A DNA stretch of 45,608 bases, from positions 1 through 45,608 of the IMG/VR virus record IMGVR_UViG_3300013233_000552. The stretch is one strand, 5' to 3'. This DNA is from a virus. The notes beneath the pieces were generated by a model. The model was not told where the DNA came from, searched no databases, and saw only the letters and a program-made list of their open reading frames with translations. The translations under genes were made by a program, and so were the position numbers. Shown in pieces: positions 1 to 6,610 of the stretch. Each line of letters begins with the position of its first letter. Position 1 is the first letter of the stretch.

Positions 1-947
1 CATTTTATGCGATCCGGCATTATGGGTACGAAGAGGTCGAATTATTTTGGAATTATGTGAGAACGAGAGGGAAGAAAGAGGCCATCCCCGTCAAGGTCAC
101 GGTTTCAAAAGACCATGTTGGCCACCAATTCCCCCCGCTTCTGGATGCTGCAAAAGAGATCGTTCAGATGGTGAGAACCGCAAAAACCCCCGATGAAGTG
201 GCCTGTAATCCAGACGGCTGCGGTGATTTCGGTGGGTGTCCCTATAAACAATTTTGCAATGTAGATCCGCTCGCTGCATTGTTTTCAAACCTAGAATCGA
301 GCGATTCAAAAACAAAAAAAGATGGAGATAAAATGTCGTTACTTGAAAAATTAAAAGCTGATGCCGCTGCCCGAAAAGCTAAAGGTGCTGCCTCCGTGAT
401 CGATGTACCCGTGGCCGATGTACCAAAAACAAAGAGCCCTTTGCTCGACCAGATCGCCAAGGCAAAGGGACTGGAAGCCAAAGAAGCTGTACAGCCTGAA
501 TTGGCAGCCCCCGTGGCCGTCCCCCGCCCGCCTGTGTCTAAGGCAGTAGAACCCACAATCTGTAATTTAGAAACCCTCTTAGAAGCCCAAAAAGAAATAA
601 AGGGTGGGAAACTAAAAGCCCCCAAAACCACGGTAAAAGGGGTGCGGGATGAGCTGCATGCTTTTATGGCTTCACAAGCAAGCTTAAAAGCTGAGGTTGA
701 GGAGCTCAAAGACCACGTGGCGGATTTGCTCTTGCGCCCGTTACCTGCGGGTTGTGCCCCCGTGAACCCCGTTCAAAATGTGCAGAGCCTTGCAGAAGCG
801 ATGGATGTATTGGCCTTGGCTCAAGACTTGTTCAATTCACTGAGCGTATCTCTCGAACCCGCCCTTGCTTTGAATCCCGATTTGGGTGGTAAGATGGAGC
901 GATTGGGCGTTAATCTAGCCCAAGTAAATTCTCTGTTGAGCGAGTAA
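1..947 (+). CDS. Cys-cluster nuclease (PD-(D/E)XK/Cas4-like), C-terminal part; 5' end outside window
   Basis: The frame is open from the first bases of the window, so this is the tail of a longer gene; the GTG at 57 is only the first possible start in view. Counted from that GTG, four cysteines at about residues 50, 55, 61 and 67 (C-x4-C-x5-C-x5-C) resemble the C-terminal iron-sulfur cysteine cluster of Cas4/AddB-type exonucleases, which process DNA ends. The catalytic core would lie before base 1, so the family is inferred. After the cluster comes an Ala/Lys/Pro-rich region with two similar amphipathic segments (about 94-110 and 124-138) and a helical C-terminus. An in-frame ATG at 333 is preceded by GGAG and could give a separate shorter protein. 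The stop is three bases before the helicase start. Confidence 0.6.
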   Translation, partial: FYAIRHYGYEEVELFWNYVRTRGKKEAIPVKVTVSKDHVGHQFPPLLDAAKEIVQMVRTAKTPDEVACNPDGCGDFGGCPYKQFCNVDPLAALFSNLESSDSKTKKDGDKMSLLEKLKADAAARKAKGAASVIDVPVADVPKTKSPLLDQIAKAKGLEAKEAVQPELAAPVAVPRPPVSKAVEPTICNLETLLEAQKEIKGGKLKAPKTTVKGVRDELHAFMASQASLKAEVEELKDHVADLLLRPLPAGCAPVNPVQNVQSLAEAMDVLALAQDLFNSLSVSLEPALALNPDLGGKMERLGVNLAQVNSLLSE

Positions 948-950
948 AAA

Positions 951-2645
951 ATGAGCGTATTTAGAGGCATGCCTAACGCCCCCAGCCCAAAGATGGGGAT
1001 TGTGAGAACGTCAGAGTTTAGGCGTGTTTCTGCTCTGCCTAGACGGGTTTTGGGGGAATCTGATGATGTCTTGGTTGATGCTGTCACGGATTTCTTCAAA
1101 ACCCCGTGGGGAAATATGCGATTGCGCCCAATCCAAGCCCAAGCGATAAAAGAAGCGGCTGAATTGGGCGGGCTTTTCGCCCCGATTGGTGTCGGCCACG
1201 GCAAAACCTTGGTGTCATTACTTTTGCCAGAGGCGATGCAGGCACAACGCCCCCTGCTTTTAATCCCTGCGAATCTGAGAGATAAAACCATAAATCATGA
1301 CATTCCTGATCTGGAAATCCATTGGCGGTTGCATCCCAATTTAAAAATAATGTCGTACTCTCAGATTTCAACGGTGAATGGGGCGAATTCTTTGCTTGAC
1401 ATGATGCCCGATCTAATAATCTTGGATGAGGCGCATAAGCTGAAAAATCATGATGCTGCCCGCACCAAACGATTTTTACGATATTTTGACGCTTTTCCCG
1501 AAACCCGTTTGTGTGCGATGAGCGGATCGATGACCAAAAGATCAATCTTGGATTACGCTCATTTGAGCCGATTGGCCTTGAAAGAAAGATCTCCTTTGCC
1601 CAAAACCTGGCATGAGCTGCGGGATTGGTCGTGCGCTTTGGATTCTGATGTACCGCCAGAGATGAGGAAACCAGCGGGGGCGATGGCGGATTGGTGCGAT
1701 ACCAAAAGAGGCCGTGTGGATCTCTCAGATTTGCGCAAAGGCTTCAAAAATCGACTTTGTGAAACCCCTGGGGTTATCACATCTAAAAAATCAGCGGTGG
1801 AGTGCGGGCTTATTTTAACAGAAAAGAAGGTCAAAAAAATACCCGAAAAAATAGAAGATGCTTTTCAGCTTTTGCGGGAAAGATGGATAACGCCAGGGGG
1901 TGAAGAAATATCCGATGCCTTGAGTTTGTGGCGTCATTCAAGCGAGTTGGCATGTGGTTTTTACTACCGTTGGAATCCAATGCCCCCGAGGGGGTGGCTG
2001 GATGCGAGGGCGGAATGGCATCGGTTTGTGAGGCACAAAATACAGTATTCAAAAGGAAAATATGACACGATGGGGCAGGTGGCGCTTGAGATACAGAGGG
2101 GGATGTCATCGCCACAATATGACCATTGGAAAGAGATTGAACCCACTTTTGAGCCGAATACGGAGGCGGTTTGGGTGGATGATTTCTTGGTAAAAGAGGC
2201 TGAGAAATGGGCTTTAAAAGAGCAGGGGATCGTTTGGGTTGCCCATCGGGCGGTTGGCGAGCGCTTTAATGAAAATGGTAGAATACCCTATTTTGGGGCG
2301 GGCGATGATGCTGCTTTGCTGGCACACAAAGGGGCGTGCGCTGCTTCAATCGCTGCCCACGGCACGGGTAAGAACTTGCAGGCATGGAGCCGTGGGCTCT
2401 TACTTGTCCCCCCCGCATCGGGGGATACGTTCGAGCAACTGTTGGGGCGGTTTCATCGACCAGGGCAAGCGGCTGACGATGTGTGTTTTGATGTGTGTTT
2501 GCATACAAAAGAGCTTTTCGATGGCTTTCTAAAAGCGCAAAGGGATGCGGTTTATATCCAAGAATCCACGGGGCTAGAGCAGAAACTGAATTTGGCCACG
2601 ATCAAGATCGAGGATGAAAGAGGGGAAAACACCTTTTTATTTTAA
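951..2645 (+). CDS. SNF2/DEAH-type superfamily 2 DNA helicase
   Basis: This is an ATP-driven DNA translocase/helicase of 564 residues, expected to remodel or unwind phage DNA during replication or recombination. Visible motifs are a Walker A loop GVGHGKT (80-86), DEAH (159-162), SGS motif III (191-193) and motif VI QLLGRFHRPGQ (496-506). The last is typical of phage SNF2-like helicases. The order and spacing fit a two-lobe SF2 enzyme. It starts three bases after the nuclease-like gene stops, so the two are probably co-translated. It is followed by a promoter rather than a visible terminator. Confidence 0.88.
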   Translation: MSVFRGMPNAPSPKMGIVRTSEFRRVSALPRRVLGESDDVLVDAVTDFFKTPWGNMRLRPIQAQAIKEAAELGGLFAPIGVGHGKTLVSLLLPEAMQAQRPLLLIPANLRDKTINHDIPDLEIHWRLHPNLKIMSYSQISTVNGANSLLDMMPDLIILDEAHKLKNHDAARTKRFLRYFDAFPETRLCAMSGSMTKRSILDYAHLSRLALKERSPLPKTWHELRDWSCALDSDVPPEMRKPAGAMADWCDTKRGRVDLSDLRKGFKNRLCETPGVITSKKSAVECGLILTEKKVKKIPEKIEDAFQLLRERWITPGGEEISDALSLWRHSSELACGFYYRWNPMPPRGWLDARAEWHRFVRHKIQYSKGKYDTMGQVALEIQRGMSSPQYDHWKEIEPTFEPNTEAVWVDDFLVKEAEKWALKEQGIVWVAHRAVGERFNENGRIPYFGAGDDAALLAHKGACAASIAAHGTGKNLQAWSRGLLLVPPASGDTFEQLLGRFHRPGQAADDVCFDVCLHTKELFDGFLKAQRDAVYIQESTGLEQKLNLATIKIEDERGENTFLF

Positions 2646-2672
2646 AAAAGTGAAAAAAGATGGTTTATATAA

Positions 2673-2701
2673 TTGACGCGTTGTTTTATATATAATACAA
2701 G
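2673..2701 (+). promoter_or_regulatory. Promoter, copy 1 of a repeated cassette
   Basis: TTGACG at 2673-2678, a 17-base spacer, then TACAAG at 2696-2701 (TATAAT at 2691-2696 is an overlapping alternative -10). The surrounding sequence from about 2654 (A-rich, then GATGGTTTATATA) matches the region around 5646 closely and that around 9667 more loosely. It is a sigma70-like promoter for the 2747 gene and the primase-helicase. Confidence 0.75.
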
Positions 2702-2718
2702 AAACAAACAATAAAACA

Positions 2719-2731
2719 GCTCGGAGAGAGC
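2719..2731 (+). promoter_or_regulatory. Start-proximal leader hairpin, copy 1
   Basis: GCTC (2719-2722), loop GGAGA, GAGC (2728-2731). The 3' foot is followed by AGAAAAGAG, the likely ribosome binding site, and there are exactly 15 bases before the ATG at 2747. Equivalent hairpins with a different stem sequence precede the genes at 5724, 6117 and 9746. Confidence 0.6.
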
Positions 2732-2746
2732 AGAAAAGAGAGAAAA

Positions 2747-3265
2747 ATGTACGCTTTATTTACAAAAGACTGCCAATTGGGAATCCAGGCAGATGCAGAT
2801 GTTAGATCTGTTTTGCGGGCAAATGGGTGGGACTTTCACGGTGATCATTGGGAGATCGCCCAAACGCAAACCCGTTCATTGAGGCAAGCAATTTCGGAAA
2901 CGGCTGAGGAGCTGCGATTCTTGGGGCATGTGTGTGTTGTGCCCGCTGATTATGACAAATCCCCCGTGGGTGATGCTTTACCTGCGGAGAGTGAGAGTGA
3001 GAATGTGATTTATGAAGTGAACGGCCTCTTGTCATTGCATTTCGCTGAATCGGCCGAGGTGTTCAACGCTGTGAAGTCTTTGGGGAAATGGGATGAGGTA
3101 TTGAAGAAGAGGTTGATCGACCCGATCCAGTCCTTGCAGCTCTTGGAGCTGGCGCACACTTTCGATTTCATCTTCTCAGAAGAAGCCGCTTCTCTTGTCA
3201 GAAAAGCCCTTGAGGGGCTGGATGTGTCCGAGATCCCTGCTATTTTGAGGGATCAAGTCAAATGA
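2747..3265 (+). CDS. Hypothetical protein, first gene of a promoter cassette
   Basis: I do not recognise a family in this 172-residue protein. It is soluble and acidic, with no membrane segment and a predominantly helical C-terminal half. The start is fixed by the purine-rich ribosome binding site AAAAGAGAG and the leader hairpin. Its last codon overlaps the primase-helicase start (ATGA at 3262), so translation of the two is probably coupled. That context suggests a replication accessory role (for example a loader or modulator of the primase-helicase), but this is inference only. Confidence 0.8.
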   Translation: MYALFTKDCQLGIQADADVRSVLRANGWDFHGDHWEIAQTQTRSLRQAISETAEELRFLGHVCVVPADYDKSPVGDALPAESESENVIYEVNGLLSLHFAESAEVFNAVKSLGKWDEVLKKRLIDPIQSLQLLELAHTFDFIFSEEAASLVRKALEGLDVSEIPAILRDQVK

Positions 3266-5595
3266 AAATATCGCTTCTAAAAGACACTTTTGACACCCAC
3301 CCCTTTTTGACCGAGGTTTCTTGGCCGATTGACTTTGGAGATCCCCAAATTGTCGAGGAAAAAAAGCATATTAGGGCGTTTAGCCCTTGTGAATTTGACG
3401 GCGGGGGCAAGTTTCTTGCGAATGCCATACAAGCCCATTTATCTGTTTTTGATGTAGATCACGCCTCCGAATTGGATATGGCTGACATTGTAAATCGGTG
3501 CTCTTCAAAAGATCTTGCGTTTATGATTTACACATCGTTTAACCACAACCCCCCCGATGACCACCGCTTTAGGGTGCTTGTGCAAACAGATCGACCCATT
3601 GGCCGAGACGAATATGCCCTTTTCTGGCAAAAGGCAAACAATAAATTGATGGGGGGGCGGGGGGATCCCGCTTGTAAAGATATCTCACGTATTTATTATT
3701 TACCCGCCCACCGGCCAGGGGGCACTTGTGAAGTGCTTGATTTTGAGGGCAGCCCTTTATCCGTGGATTGGGTGCTTTCTTTGCCCGATGCGGCAGAAAA
3801 ACCCATTGAATTGGAGGACATAAAAGAGCTGGCTGCTGAGATGAAAAGAGCAAAAAGTGAATTTAAAAAAGAGCTTTCAAAAACAATGACAAAAGCCCTA
3901 AAGGGTCTCGCTTTCGCTAATCAGGGCGAGCGAGACACTACCTGTTTTAAATTGGCTTGCGTGCTTGCTGAAAGATGGCCAACGCAAGATGCGGGGCATC
4001 TGGCTTCATTTTTCGCTGTAGCGATGGGGGCGATGGCCGCCCAGGGTTCAAAAATGGATTTGGATGGCTTGATTGCAAAAATCGAGAGGCAGCAAGGCGA
4101 TGAACAAAACAAAATAGCTGAAGAGAAGAGAATTGAGCTTGAGGAACGCCAAAAAAAGATCAAGATCGCTTTTCGGGGCAAAAGAAGCCATCCATATTCT
4201 GATGCTGAATTGGCCGCCTTTGGGGATTTGGATAACAAGTGGATTGTGCGAAAGGGTGATTCTTTTTACTTTTTTCTTGACGGGGCTTATACTGGCCCGT
4301 TCCAAAAAACTGAGATGAGGAACGCCACCCAAATCGAATTGGCTGCATCCCCTTTGGAAATGACAGAGCCTGACGAAAAGGGGAACGAGCGGTTTTTGTC
4401 AACAGATGAATTGGTTGATCGATATGGCACGGTGGCATTAAATGTGGCGGTTGATTTGCGTGCTCAAAAATCTTGGTATGATGCAGATGATCGGGTAATT
4501 TATGAAGCCCCCTGCCCCTTGCGTGATCTTGAGCCTGTTTTTGATCCCGTCATTGACGAATGGCTGGAATCGCTGGGCGGCCAGCAATTGAAAGAGTGGG
4601 TTGGATTCTGCGCAAATGTGGGGCATCCCCTGGTCGCTCTGTATATTGAGGGTGCCCCGCAAAGTGGGAAATCATTGCTTGCCCAAGGGCTTTCACGGCT
4701 TTGGACAGTTAACGGGCCGACCGATTTGTCCCATGCGATGGGGCATTTTAATGGGGATATTCTGCAATGCCCCCTGGCCTTGGCTGATGAAGACGTGCCT
4801 GCGGTGATTAAAAAGGAAAAATCCACGGGGGCTTTGCGGGATTTTATTCAAAAAAGAACCCGCCCCCTTTCCCGTAAATTCTTAAATAACTCCCAAATGC
4901 TGGGATGCACCCGTCTGATTTTGGCAGCAAATAATAAAGATCTGATAACGACAAACGAAAACTTGACGCAAAACGATATTGCTGCCATTGCCAGCCGCTT
5001 TTTATATGTGCATGCAGGGTTTGAATCCCGTGATTTTTTGGAAAAAATAGGTGGGGCATCTTTTATAAATAAACACTGGATTGAGGGGGATGCTATTGCA
5101 AAACACGCCCTTTATCTGCGGGAAAACATACCCCCCGCTGACGGCAGAGGCCGCTTTTACATTGAAACCGATGTTTCTGCGCTTACCCAAGCCCTGACAA
5201 GCTCAAGCGGTTTCAGGGGCGAGATTTGCAATTGGTTATTTTCTTATTTGAAAGATCCCCGCCAGATGGAATCCAAGGGGTCGATGGGGTGCGAGATATG
5301 TGTGCAAAAAGGCAATTTATATGTAGGCACAAAAACATTGATTGACTTTTGGGATGTTTATTTGAAAACTAGACCACCCCAAAAAGTGGATTATCTGGTC
5401 AAATCTTTGGGCGGCCTTGGTCGCAAAGATGAGATTTATATTGAGGGGGCGGATAAACCGAGCCGAGTTTGGCGCATTGATATCCCCACTTTGGATTTAT
5501 GGGCGCAAGATGCGAATATGGGATCTGTGCTGGAGCTCTTGGGGCGTGGGGTTGTAAAAGAGTGCGAAAATGAGGACGGCGATCTGCCTTTTTAA
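3262..5595 (+). CDS. Primase-helicase: AEP-like primase domain plus SF3-like helicase
   Basis: This 777-residue protein is the likely replicative primase and helicase. The N-terminal third has the layout of an archaeo-eukaryotic primase: the metal-binding pair FDVDH (D64, D66), a DDHRFRV segment with H101, and KDISRIYYLPAH (about 139-150). A charged helical linker (about 185-305) follows. The C-terminal ATPase has Walker A GAPQSGKS (464-471), acidic Walker B LALADED (505-511) and a sensor-like RLILAANN (551-558), as in the D5/DUF5906-type helicases fused to phage and plasmid primases. The start overlaps the previous stop by four bases. A G7CG6 run at about 3651-3664 lies within the frame without disrupting it. 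Confidence 0.85.
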   Translation: MKISLLKDTFDTHPFLTEVSWPIDFGDPQIVEEKKHIRAFSPCEFDGGGKFLANAIQAHLSVFDVDHASELDMADIVNRCSSKDLAFMIYTSFNHNPPDDHRFRVLVQTDRPIGRDEYALFWQKANNKLMGGRGDPACKDISRIYYLPAHRPGGTCEVLDFEGSPLSVDWVLSLPDAAEKPIELEDIKELAAEMKRAKSEFKKELSKTMTKALKGLAFANQGERDTTCFKLACVLAERWPTQDAGHLASFFAVAMGAMAAQGSKMDLDGLIAKIERQQGDEQNKIAEEKRIELEERQKKIKIAFRGKRSHPYSDAELAAFGDLDNKWIVRKGDSFYFFLDGAYTGPFQKTEMRNATQIELAASPLEMTEPDEKGNERFLSTDELVDRYGTVALNVAVDLRAQKSWYDADDRVIYEAPCPLRDLEPVFDPVIDEWLESLGGQQLKEWVGFCANVGHPLVALYIEGAPQSGKSLLAQGLSRLWTVNGPTDLSHAMGHFNGDILQCPLALADEDVPAVIKKEKSTGALRDFIQKRTRPLSRKFLNNSQMLGCTRLILAANNKDLITTNENLTQNDIAAIASRFLYVHAGFESRDFLEKIGGASFINKHWIEGDAIAKHALYLRENIPPADGRGRFYIETDVSALTQALTSSSGFRGEICNWLFSYLKDPRQMESKGSMGCEICVQKGNLYVGTKTLIDFWDVYLKTRPPQKVDYLVKSLGGLGRKDEIYIEGADKPSRVWRIDIPTLDLWAQDANMGSVLELLGRGVVKECENEDGDLPF

Positions 5596-5645
5596 ATTTA
5601 AAATGAAAAAAGGGAAGAAAAAAGTAAAAAAGATGGTTTATATAG

Positions 5646-5674
5646 TTGACACGTTGTTTTATATATGTTACAAT
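5646..5674 (+). promoter_or_regulatory. Promoter, copy 2 of the repeated cassette
   Basis: TTGACA at 5646-5651, a 17-base spacer, TACAAT at 5669-5674. From about 5630 to 5674 it is nearly identical to copy 1, including GATGGTTTATATA before the -35 and GTTGTTTTATATAT in the spacer. It drives the 5724 gene and possibly the ssDNA-binding-like gene. Confidence 0.8.
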
Positions 5675-5680
5675 GAATCA

Positions 5681-5707
5681 AGGCAATAAAGCCTGAGCCG
5701 AAGAGGC
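5681..5707 (+). promoter_or_regulatory. Start-proximal leader hairpin, copy 2, with alternative pairing
   Basis: The conserved hairpin is GCC (5697-5699), loop GAAGA, GGC (5705-5707), followed by AGAAAAGAG and 16 bases before the ATG at 5724. In this copy an upstream AGGC (5681-5684) can pair with GCCT (5691-5694), and that GCCT can alternatively pair with AGGC at 5704-5707. Two exclusive folds are therefore possible. Confidence 0.55.
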
Positions 5708-5723
5708 AGAAAAGAGAAATGAA

Positions 5724-5993
5724 ATGTTAGTAAGAATCAAAACACCTAAAGGCCTTTTTCAAGTAGCTGTCGATCTCCTTTCTGCTTCTGCAGAAGGGGA
5801 TCTTGTACGCTATTCTTTCCGCATGTATCATGCGGCTATGGAAGGCAGTAAAGACGCCCCTTATTTTGATTATAGCATGGGTCTCTATATTCAAACCCCC
5901 GTATCCCTGCAGGATGCTCTTGTTGAGCGTCTTTCAGAATACCTTTGCTCTGAAGGTTTGGGGGATGCCGAGGCCGTGCACTTTTTTTCTTAA
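5724..5993 (+). CDS. Hypothetical small protein, cassette gene 2
   Basis: An 89-residue soluble acidic protein of unknown family. The start at 5724 is chosen over the ATG at 5719, which is in another frame and reads no useful protein, because the AAAAGAG ribosome site and the leader hairpin sit at the same distance as in the other cassette genes. It has its own strong promoter and stands between the replication helicase and the ssDNA-binding-like gene, so it is probably made early. No function can be assigned. Confidence 0.75.
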   Translation: MLVRIKTPKGLFQVAVDLLSASAEGDLVRYSFRMYHAAMEGSKDAPYFDYSMGLYIQTPVSLQDALVERLSEYLCSEGLGDAEAVHFFS

Positions 5994-5997
5994 AATA

Positions 5998-6047
5998 GGC
6001 CTAAGCCGATCCATCCGTGTCGGGGTATAAAATAACGGATTCAGGCC
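5998..6047 (+). promoter_or_regulatory. Nested stem structure in the intergenic leader of the 6117 gene
   Basis: GGCCT (5998-6002) can pair with AGGCC (6043-6047), and inside it ATCCGT (6013-6018) pairs perfectly with ACGGAT (6035-6040) around a 16-base loop. The 123-base gap holds no open frame. It could be a structured leader or a processing site; no known riboswitch consensus is recognised. Confidence 0.4.
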
Positions 6048-6055
6048 ATTGATTT

Positions 6056-6077
6056 GCAGGGTTGGCCGCCTGCTTTT
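6056..6077 (+). terminator. Weak terminator or attenuator-like hairpin
   Basis: GCAGG (6056-6060) pairs with CCTGC (6069-6073), followed directly by TTTT. The stem is only five base pairs and the T run is short, so termination would be partial. It lies between the 5724 gene and the ssDNA-binding-like gene and could set their relative expression. Confidence 0.4.
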
Positions 6078-6090
6078 AACAAGAACAAAA

Positions 6091-6101
6091 GCCGAATAGG
6101 C
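6091..6101 (+). promoter_or_regulatory. Start-proximal leader hairpin, copy 3
   Basis: GCC (6091-6093), loop GAATA, GGC (6099-6101), then AGAAAAGAG and 15 bases before the ATG at 6117. It occurs here without an adjacent copy of the repeated promoter, so the hairpin is associated with the start codon and not simply with the promoter. Confidence 0.55.
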
Positions 6102-6116
6102 AGAAAAGAGAACAAA

Positions 6117-6557
6117 ATGAGTTTAGCAAGTATTTTTGATAGCCCTGAATTCAAAGAAGCCAAATCCTCAAAGGGTGGGAATTATTGGAAGGCAGGCATC
6201 CATGAGGCCACGATTCTGAGCGTTCAGCTTAACGAGGTACGGGCAGGCACCGCATTCATCGTTGAGTGCTCTGTGACCTCCTCAAACCCCGCAGAGGGCA
6301 CTGCCCCTCATAACGTGGGCGAAACGGTGGGTTGGATCACTTTGGATAATAAAGAGAAAGCCCTTTTCTTTGGGGACATAAAAGGTTTCGTGGGTGGGGT
6401 GCTCGAAGTGCCCGAGCACGAGATTGGCCGTGAAGAGATCGAATACATCACGGGCGAAGACCAGCCTTTGGTCGGAAAAGCCATCCGTGTTGAAGCGGTC
6501 ATGGTGAAGACCAAAAGAGGCAACGATTTCACCAAAATCAGATTTGCCGCCCTTTAA
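6117..6557 (+). CDS. Putative single-stranded-DNA-binding protein (DUF669-like)
   Basis: A 146-residue protein beginning MSLASIFDSP. The ATG at 6117 is chosen over an in-frame upstream codon at 6054 because the AAAAGAG ribosome site and leader hairpin sit just before 6117. Its sequence is a run of predicted beta strands with a G-x-Y/H-x-A-T-I start (HEATILSV), consistent with the OB-fold-like ssDNA-binding phage proteins grouped under DUF669. The acidic tail of classical SSB is absent. Its position between primase-helicase and DNA polymerase supports a replication role. A strong terminator follows directly. The family call is tentative. Confidence 0.6.
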   Translation: MSLASIFDSPEFKEAKSSKGGNYWKAGIHEATILSVQLNEVRAGTAFIVECSVTSSNPAEGTAPHNVGETVGWITLDNKEKALFFGDIKGFVGGVLEVPEHEIGREEIEYITGEDQPLVGKAIRVEAVMVKTKRGNDFTKIRFAAL

Positions 6558-6571
6558 GAAAACTTTTAACT

Positions 6572-6601
6572 GCCCACCTCTTTTTAGGGGTGGGCTTTTT
6601 T
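6572..6601 (+). terminator. Strong rho-independent terminator
   Basis: Nine base pairs (6572-6580 with 6587-6595, one T-G wobble), loop TTTTTA, then six Ts (6596-6601). It lies between the ssDNA-binding-like gene and the DNA polymerase gene, only nine bases before the polymerase ATG. Confidence 0.9.
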
Positions 6602-6610
6602 GGCCTAAAA

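Noticed and set aside
3651-3664. G7CG6 run as a G-quadruplex or frameshift site in the primase-helicase gene
   Set aside because: It encodes LMGGRGDP in the correct frame with a coherent protein on both sides; the run follows from codon choice and there is no evidence of function.
6054-6116. Upstream extension of the ssDNA-binding-like protein to 6054
   Set aside because: It would translate through the leader hairpin and ribosome site; the extension has no protein-like character.
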